Both the position numbers and the translations under genes were made by a program. This document shows, in pieces, positions 59,666-64,000 of a stretch of DNA of 64,000 bases; the stretch's first letter is position 1; every line of letters starts with the position of its first letter. The notes beneath the pieces are model-generated. The model did not search any database, was not told the origin of the DNA, and saw only the letters and a list, made by a program, of their open reading frames with translations. The stretch comes from Patiriisocius sp047730165 (lineage in GTDB: Bacteria; Bacteroidota; Bacteroidia; Flavobacteriales; Flavobacteriaceae), in contig NZ_CP159834.1 of assembly GCF_047730165.1 (NCBI RefSeq), positions 558,001-622,000 of the forward strand. Reading direction: 5' to 3'.

Positions 59666-61045
59666 ATGCAGAAAGTAATAATAAACATCTCTCTCTTTTT
59701 AGTCACACTAGGCGGATTTGCGCAACAAAAGCAAACCTACTCCTTCAACCTAGAAGAGGCCATTTCATTTGCCATTGACAGTAATTACACCGCGATTAAC
59801 GCGCGTCGTGATATCGCAAAGGCATTGCAGCAAAAATGGGAAACCACCGCAACAGGTTTACCACAAGTAAGTGGCGCGGTTTCTTATAATAATAATTTGA
59901 GACAACCTGTTTCCTTAATTCCAGGAGAATTTAATGGAGGACCACCAGGAACTTTTGTACCTATTACTTTTGGGACGAAACAAAACGCAAACGCTACAGC
60001 GACCCTGAACCAGCTTATTTTTGATGGAAGTTACCTCGTGGGTTTAAAGGCGGCCAAATCTTTCCTTCGTTTTTCAGAAAATACTACCGAAAAAACAAGA
60101 CTCGAAGTTAGAAAAGGAGTCATTAATGCTTATGGAACTGTCTTACTTTCTGAGGAGCTTATTGCCACTTTTGAAAAAAATAAAGCAGCATTAGAAAAAA
60201 ACCTTTTTGAAACAAAGCAAATTTATGACAACGGCCTTACTGAAGAAGAAAGTGTAGAACAACTAGAAGTTACCTTATTAGATTTAGATACGCAGCTTAA
60301 TAATGCAAAGCGAAGTAATAATATCGCTAGACAGATGTTTAATCTCGCTTTAGGTATCGATGTGAACACCACTGTAATCTTAAGAGATACTATGGACGGT
60401 CTTATTCTTCAAGACCAAAGTCTTACATTGCTCAATAACGAATTGACACTTGAAGAAAACGTAGATTATAAAATTGCGCTAAATCTTACAGAACAAAGAG
60501 ACTTAGAAATGCAGTTAGAAAAAAGTGCTGCATTACCTAGTTTATCAGCTTTTGTAAATTATGCCACTACAGCAAACAGTGATTCCTTCTCATTTTTAGA
60601 TAGTGAACAAATATGGTATCAATCCTCTTTATTAGGTCTTAGTCTTAAGGTGCCTATTTTTAGCAGCGGGATGCGAAATGCAAAAACAAAACGCGCTCAG
60701 ATTGCGCTTAGCCAAGCAGAAACAAAGCTAGAAGAAACTTCACAACAAGTGACACTTCAACTAAATACCGCCCGTAGTAATTATCAATTTGCTACTGAGA
60801 AATATGAAAATGCTAAGAAAAATATCGCGCTATCAGAGCGCATAGAAAACAAAAACCAAGTAAAGTTTACAGAAGGACTTAGTACCAGTTTTGATTTACG
60901 CCAAGCGCAAACACAGTTATACTCAGCGCAGCAACAATATTTTCAGAGCATGCTCGATCTAATCAATGCGAAGGCAGAAATAGAGACCGTGCTAAATATT
61001 CCGGAACTAAGGATCACATCAGACCAAGTAAAAAACCAACAGTAA
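59666..61045 (+). CDS. TolC-family outer-membrane channel
   Basis: The 459-residue protein has a signal peptide ending GFAQ and the internal duplication of TolC-type exit ducts: YSFNLEEAISFAIDSN, LNQLIFDGSYLVGLKAA and, in the second half, LSLKVPIFSSGMRNAKTKRA. The long helices at about 160-240 and 340-420 would form the periplasmic barrel. It forms a tripartite pump with the next two genes. Confidence 0.93.
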   Translation: MQKVIINISLFLVTLGGFAQQKQTYSFNLEEAISFAIDSNYTAINARRDIAKALQQKWETTATGLPQVSGAVSYNNNLRQPVSLIPGEFNGGPPGTFVPITFGTKQNANATATLNQLIFDGSYLVGLKAAKSFLRFSENTTEKTRLEVRKGVINAYGTVLLSEELIATFEKNKAALEKNLFETKQIYDNGLTEEESVEQLEVTLLDLDTQLNNAKRSNNIARQMFNLALGIDVNTTVILRDTMDGLILQDQSLTLLNNELTLEENVDYKIALNLTEQRDLEMQLEKSAALPSLSAFVNYATTANSDSFSFLDSEQIWYQSSLLGLSLKVPIFSSGMRNAKTKRAQIALSQAETKLEETSQQVTLQLNTARSNYQFATEKYENAKKNIALSERIENKNQVKFTEGLSTSFDLRQAQTQLYSAQQQYFQSMLDLINAKAEIETVLNIPELRITSDQVKNQQ

Positions 61046-61088
61046 AGCTGAAGCATGCTTTAGCTCAACCAAATTATAAATAAAGAAA

Positions 61089-62258
61089 ATGAAAAAAACA
61101 CTTATCATACTCGTGGCAACAGCCTTCATCGTCTCTTGCGGAAACAAAGAAGAAGAAATCACCACGGCGACCTTAATAGAAAATGGAGATGCAATGGCTA
61201 TCCAGGATAAAAGAGATGCGCTCGTAACAGAACAACACGAGATTAGTACTCAGCTTAAAGAATTAAATGCTAAACTAAAAGAGCTAAGCCCAGAAGGTAA
61301 CTTTCCTTTAATCACGGCTTTTACAGCAGAAGAAGTTGAATTTAACCACGTTCTTGAATTGCAAGGAAGCGTCGAGACAGATGAAAATATAATTATAACT
61401 CCAGAGATGGGCGGTATTTTACAGCGCCTTTATGTGAAGGAAGGACAAAGCGTAACTAAAGGACAAATGCTCGCTATTATAGATGATGGAGGAATGGGGC
61501 AACAACTTGCACAGATGCAAGTGCAGTCAGATTTAGCGAAGACCACTTTTGAACGTCAAGAAAAACTTTGGAATCAAAAGATAGGAAGTGAAATACAATT
61601 TTTGCAAGCAAAATCTGCATATGACGGACAGCAAAAGGCGATGAACTCTATGAGACAGCAACTAGGAAAAGCAACGGTACGTGCTCCTTTCTCTGGGACT
61701 ATAGATGATATTATAACAGAAGCTGGTAGCGTAGTTGCTCCAGGACAAACAGAGCTTATGCGCATCGTTAGCTTGAAAGATATGTACATTATTGCAGACG
61801 TTCCAGAAACGTATATTAACGATGTAATTAAAGGTAAAAACGTGGAGGTATATTTTCCTGTGTTAGGAAAAACGCTGGATGCAAAAGTGAGTCAAACGGG
61901 TAATTTTATTAATCCGAATAACAGAACCTACAAGGTTGAAATAGGAGTCCCTAATAAAGGTGATATGATTAAACCTAATCTCACCGCCAGACTTAAAGTT
62001 AATGACTATACAAACGAGAAAGCCATCTTAATCCCTCAAAGTATTATATCTGAGAATGCAGATGGAGAACAGTTTGTATACAAACTCACAGACATTGCTA
62101 GTGAGAATGCTATTGCGGTAAGAGCTGTGATTAAAACCGGTAAGACTAAAGGAGATTCCATCGAGGTATTAGACGGCTTGACTGCTGGGGATCAATTAAT
62201 TGAAGAAGGTGCAAGAAGCGTAAAAGATGGGCAGGAAGTAAAAATCATTACCTATTAA
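61089..62258 (+). CDS. RND efflux periplasmic adaptor (membrane fusion protein), lipoprotein
   Basis: The 389-residue protein has a lipobox (FIVSC, Cys17). It continues with a coiled-coil start, a barrel-sandwich hybrid domain (PEMGGILQRLYVKEGQSVTK), a helical hairpin, the return strand (KATVRAPFSGTIDDI), a beta-barrel domain and a C-terminal membrane-proximal domain. It links the TolC-type channel to the RND permease encoded next. Confidence 0.93.
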   Translation: MKKTLIILVATAFIVSCGNKEEEITTATLIENGDAMAIQDKRDALVTEQHEISTQLKELNAKLKELSPEGNFPLITAFTAEEVEFNHVLELQGSVETDENIIITPEMGGILQRLYVKEGQSVTKGQMLAIIDDGGMGQQLAQMQVQSDLAKTTFERQEKLWNQKIGSEIQFLQAKSAYDGQQKAMNSMRQQLGKATVRAPFSGTIDDIITEAGSVVAPGQTELMRIVSLKDMYIIADVPETYINDVIKGKNVEVYFPVLGKTLDAKVSQTGNFINPNNRTYKVEIGVPNKGDMIKPNLTARLKVNDYTNEKAILIPQSIISENADGEQFVYKLTDIASENAIAVRAVIKTGKTKGDSIEVLDGLTAGDQLIEEGARSVKDGQEVKIITY

Positions 62259-62268
62259 TAATTCTATT

Positions 62269-62324
62269 TTTTCTACTCCGGAAATAGCAATGGCCTTGCT
62301 ATTTATATTTCCGAAGTAGAAAAA
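62269..62324 (+). other. Long imperfect inverted repeat inside the efflux operon
   Basis: Arms sharing TTCTACTCCGGAAATAGCAA-like sequence (62270-62290 and 62296-62322, with a 6-nt bulge) fold into a stable stem, ending in an A-rich stretch. It could reduce or process the mRNA between adaptor and permease. A second small hairpin, CTCAC-TTTT-GTGAG at 62399-62412, sits just before the permease start. Confidence 0.55.
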
Positions 62325-62419
62325 AAGACAGTGTTCGTTTTAGCGAGGACAAATAAGATACTAACCAAAGATTCCCGCATATACACGGGTACTAAACACT
62401 CACTTTTGTGAGCAAGAGT

Positions 62420-64000
62420 ATGGCAAAAAAGAAAAAGAATACAGAAAAAGAATTTAAACTCTCTTCTTGGGCAATTAACAATAAGACCACCATTTATATG
62501 ATGATGGCGATGGTTTTGTATCTAGGCTTTACTGCTTATATGACCATGCCTAGAGAAAACTTTCCTGAAATTAACGAAACTAAAATTTACATTAGTTCTG
62601 TGTACCCGGGGAATACGGCAGAGGATATTGAAAAACTGATTACAGACCCCCTTGAGGATAAGCTAAAATCTATTAGCAATAAAGTAGAGTTAACCTCCAC
62701 GTCTCAAGAAGACCACTCGATGATTATCATTGAGTTTGATGAAGGGATCTCTGTAGAGTTAGCAAAGCAACGAGTTAAGGACGAAATAGACACAGAAACT
62801 TCTGGTGAAGACTGGCCTACATTTAACGGTGCCAAAGTAGAGCCCAATGTTTTTGAGCTGAGTATGAGTGAAGAAATACCTATTCTCAACATCAATATAT
62901 CTGGTGATTATCCGGTGACAAAACTGAAAGAATACGGAGAATATCTTCAAGATGAAATAGAGAACCTAGAAGAAATTAAGAAGGTTGATATTCGTGGAGC
63001 ACAAGAGAAAGAGGTAGAAGTTGCGGTTGATATTTATAAAATGATGGCTTCGTCTATAAGTTTTAATGACGTTCAAAGCGCCATCAGTAATGGGAACATG
63101 ACGATGTCTGCCGGAAATTTAGTAGCGAGCGGACAGCGCAGGACCATCCGTATTATTGGTGAAATTGAAAAGCCTAATGATCTTGAAAAATTTGTTGTTA
63201 AATCTCAAGACGGAAACATTGTTTACCTAAAGGATATTGCAGAGATTAGTTTTAAAGAAAAAGACAGAACTACCTATGCGCGTGATTTTGGGAAACGTGT
63301 GGTAATGCTCGATGTCAAAAAACGAAGTGGTAAAAACATGGTTGCTGCTGCAGAAAAAGTAGAAATCATTGTGGCTGAGGCGAAGGCAAATTTCTTCCCG
63401 CCAGATTTATCTGTTACGATCTCAAATGACCAATCTTCTAAAACAATTGGCCAGGTAGATGACCTTGTAAATAATATCATCTTTGGTATTATACTCGTGG
63501 TTACCGTATTAATGTTCTTCTTAGGGTTTAAGAATGCACTGTTTGTTGGGTTCGCTATCCCGATGTCAATGTTTATGTCTTTGATGATTTTAGGCTGGAT
63601 GGGGTATACCCTGAATACGATGATTCTCTTTGGGTTGATAATGGGACTAGGGATGCTTGTGGACAACGGTATTGTTGTAGTTGAAAACGTATATCGTTTG
63701 ATGGAAGATGAGGGACTGAGTCGTGTGGAAGCCGCTAAAAAAGGTATTGGCGAAATCGCATTTCCTATTATAATATCTACGGCAACTACAGTAGCTGCAT
63801 TTGTACCTTTAGGATTATGGCCAGGATTGATGGGACAGTTTATGATCTACTTCCCTATAACACTTTCGGTCGTTCTAGGATCTTCATTATTTGTTGCCAT
63901 CTTCTTTAACTCGGTGTTGGTTTCTCAATTTATGACTACAGAAGACAAAGACATGCCTATTAAAAACATTATTAAAATTTCGGCAATTGTTGGAGGAATA
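62420..64000 (+). CDS. RND efflux permease, AcrB/HAE1-type (cut by window end)
   Basis: From the ATG at 62420-62422 an open frame of 527 codons runs off the right edge. It has the first membrane segment (TIYMMMAMVLYLGFTAYMTM), the N-terminal periplasmic domain (RENFPEINETKIYISSVYPG), and in the membrane bundle GMLVDNGIVVVENVYRLMED with the proton-relay Asp in VDN. The domain plan is that of the hydrophobe/amphiphile efflux family. It completes a TolC-adaptor-permease pump controlled by the TetR gene. The rest, about half of a typical 1040-residue permease, is outside the window. Confidence 0.94.
   Translation, partial: MAKKKKNTEKEFKLSSWAINNKTTIYMMMAMVLYLGFTAYMTMPRENFPEINETKIYISSVYPGNTAEDIEKLITDPLEDKLKSISNKVELTSTSQEDHSMIIIEFDEGISVELAKQRVKDEIDTETSGEDWPTFNGAKVEPNVFELSMSEEIPILNINISGDYPVTKLKEYGEYLQDEIENLEEIKKVDIRGAQEKEVEVAVDIYKMMASSISFNDVQSAISNGNMTMSAGNLVASGQRRTIRIIGEIEKPNDLEKFVVKSQDGNIVYLKDIAEISFKEKDRTTYARDFGKRVVMLDVKKRSGKNMVAAAEKVEIIVAEAKANFFPPDLSVTISNDQSSKTIGQVDDLVNNIIFGIILVVTVLMFFLGFKNALFVGFAIPMSMFMSLMILGWMGYTLNTMILFGLIMGLGMLVDNGIVVVENVYRLMEDEGLSRVEAAKKGIGEIAFPIIISTATTVAAFVPLGLWPGLMGQFMIYFPITLSVVLGSSLFVAIFFNSVLVSQFMTTEDKDMPIKNIIKISAIVGGI

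Overview
The window looks like a chromosomal segment of a marine, gliding-type Flavobacteriaceae (Bacteroidota). The genus cannot be fixed from sequence alone; a Dokdonia-like organism is a guess. The evidence is low G+C with AT-rich spacers, almost no Shine-Dalgarno sites, the Bacteroidota promoter geometry (TTG, about 19 nt, TAnnTTTG), type IX secretion (T9SS) sorting domains, a PorT-like barrel, a DUF5686-type barrel and the gene order rplM-rpsI-rpsB-tsf-pyrH-frr.

Positions 1-9574 form a nitrogen- and glycan-handling island. On the minus strand are a truncated FucP-type sugar transporter, a lipoprotein glycosylasparaginase and a GH92 alpha-mannosidase lipoprotein, which together suit dismantling of N-linked glycans. 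Next to them is a complete cyanophycin cycle: cyanophycin synthetase (minus), divergent cyanophycinase (plus) and a convergent isoaspartyl peptidase (minus). Positions 9896-17580 hold an orphan two-winged-helix methyltransferase, polA, a secreted PET-hydrolase-like (cutinase-family) esterase with a T9SS tail, a decayed lipocalin-like gene and a protein with a kinase-like motif set.

Positions 17636-33902 are core genome: pyruvate carboxylase, ribosomal proteins L13, S9 and S2 (S2 with a long Ala/Lys/Glu tail), EF-Ts, UMP kinase, ribosome recycling factor, an outer-membrane barrel, an MMPL/RND permease, asparaginyl-tRNA synthetase, RpoN and a PAP2-like membrane protein. Positions 33897-37073 (minus) carry a PorT-like barrel and an ExbB - unknown membrane protein - ExbD - ExbD energy-transducing operon.

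Positions 37328-46470 (minus) are a surface cassette. Its first gene encodes a 1957-residue protein: a secreted head domain, seven or so 54-residue repeats, then two duplicated hinge-plus-stalk modules built from more than fifty 14-residue repeats, and a lectin-like tip. It is followed by a small secreted protein with two dockerin-like calcium loops and a T9SS cargo protein with a possible cohesin-like N-terminal domain. I consider this the best candidate for an undescribed system; the cohesin/dockerin link is inference. A gene-poor stretch of about 0.9 kb and a tRNA-Ser(GGA) follow.

Positions 47676-64000 contain L-asparaginase I with TatD, a retropepsin-like protein, a TPR histidine kinase/NarL-type regulator pair, a 38-residue membrane peptide, the 2-oxoglutarate dehydrogenase genes sucB and sucA, an outer-membrane barrel, a polyprenyl diphosphate synthase, and a tetR-tolC-adaptor-RND permease efflux operon cut by the window end. 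Short degenerate palindromes recur in several spacers and may be one or more REP-like families.
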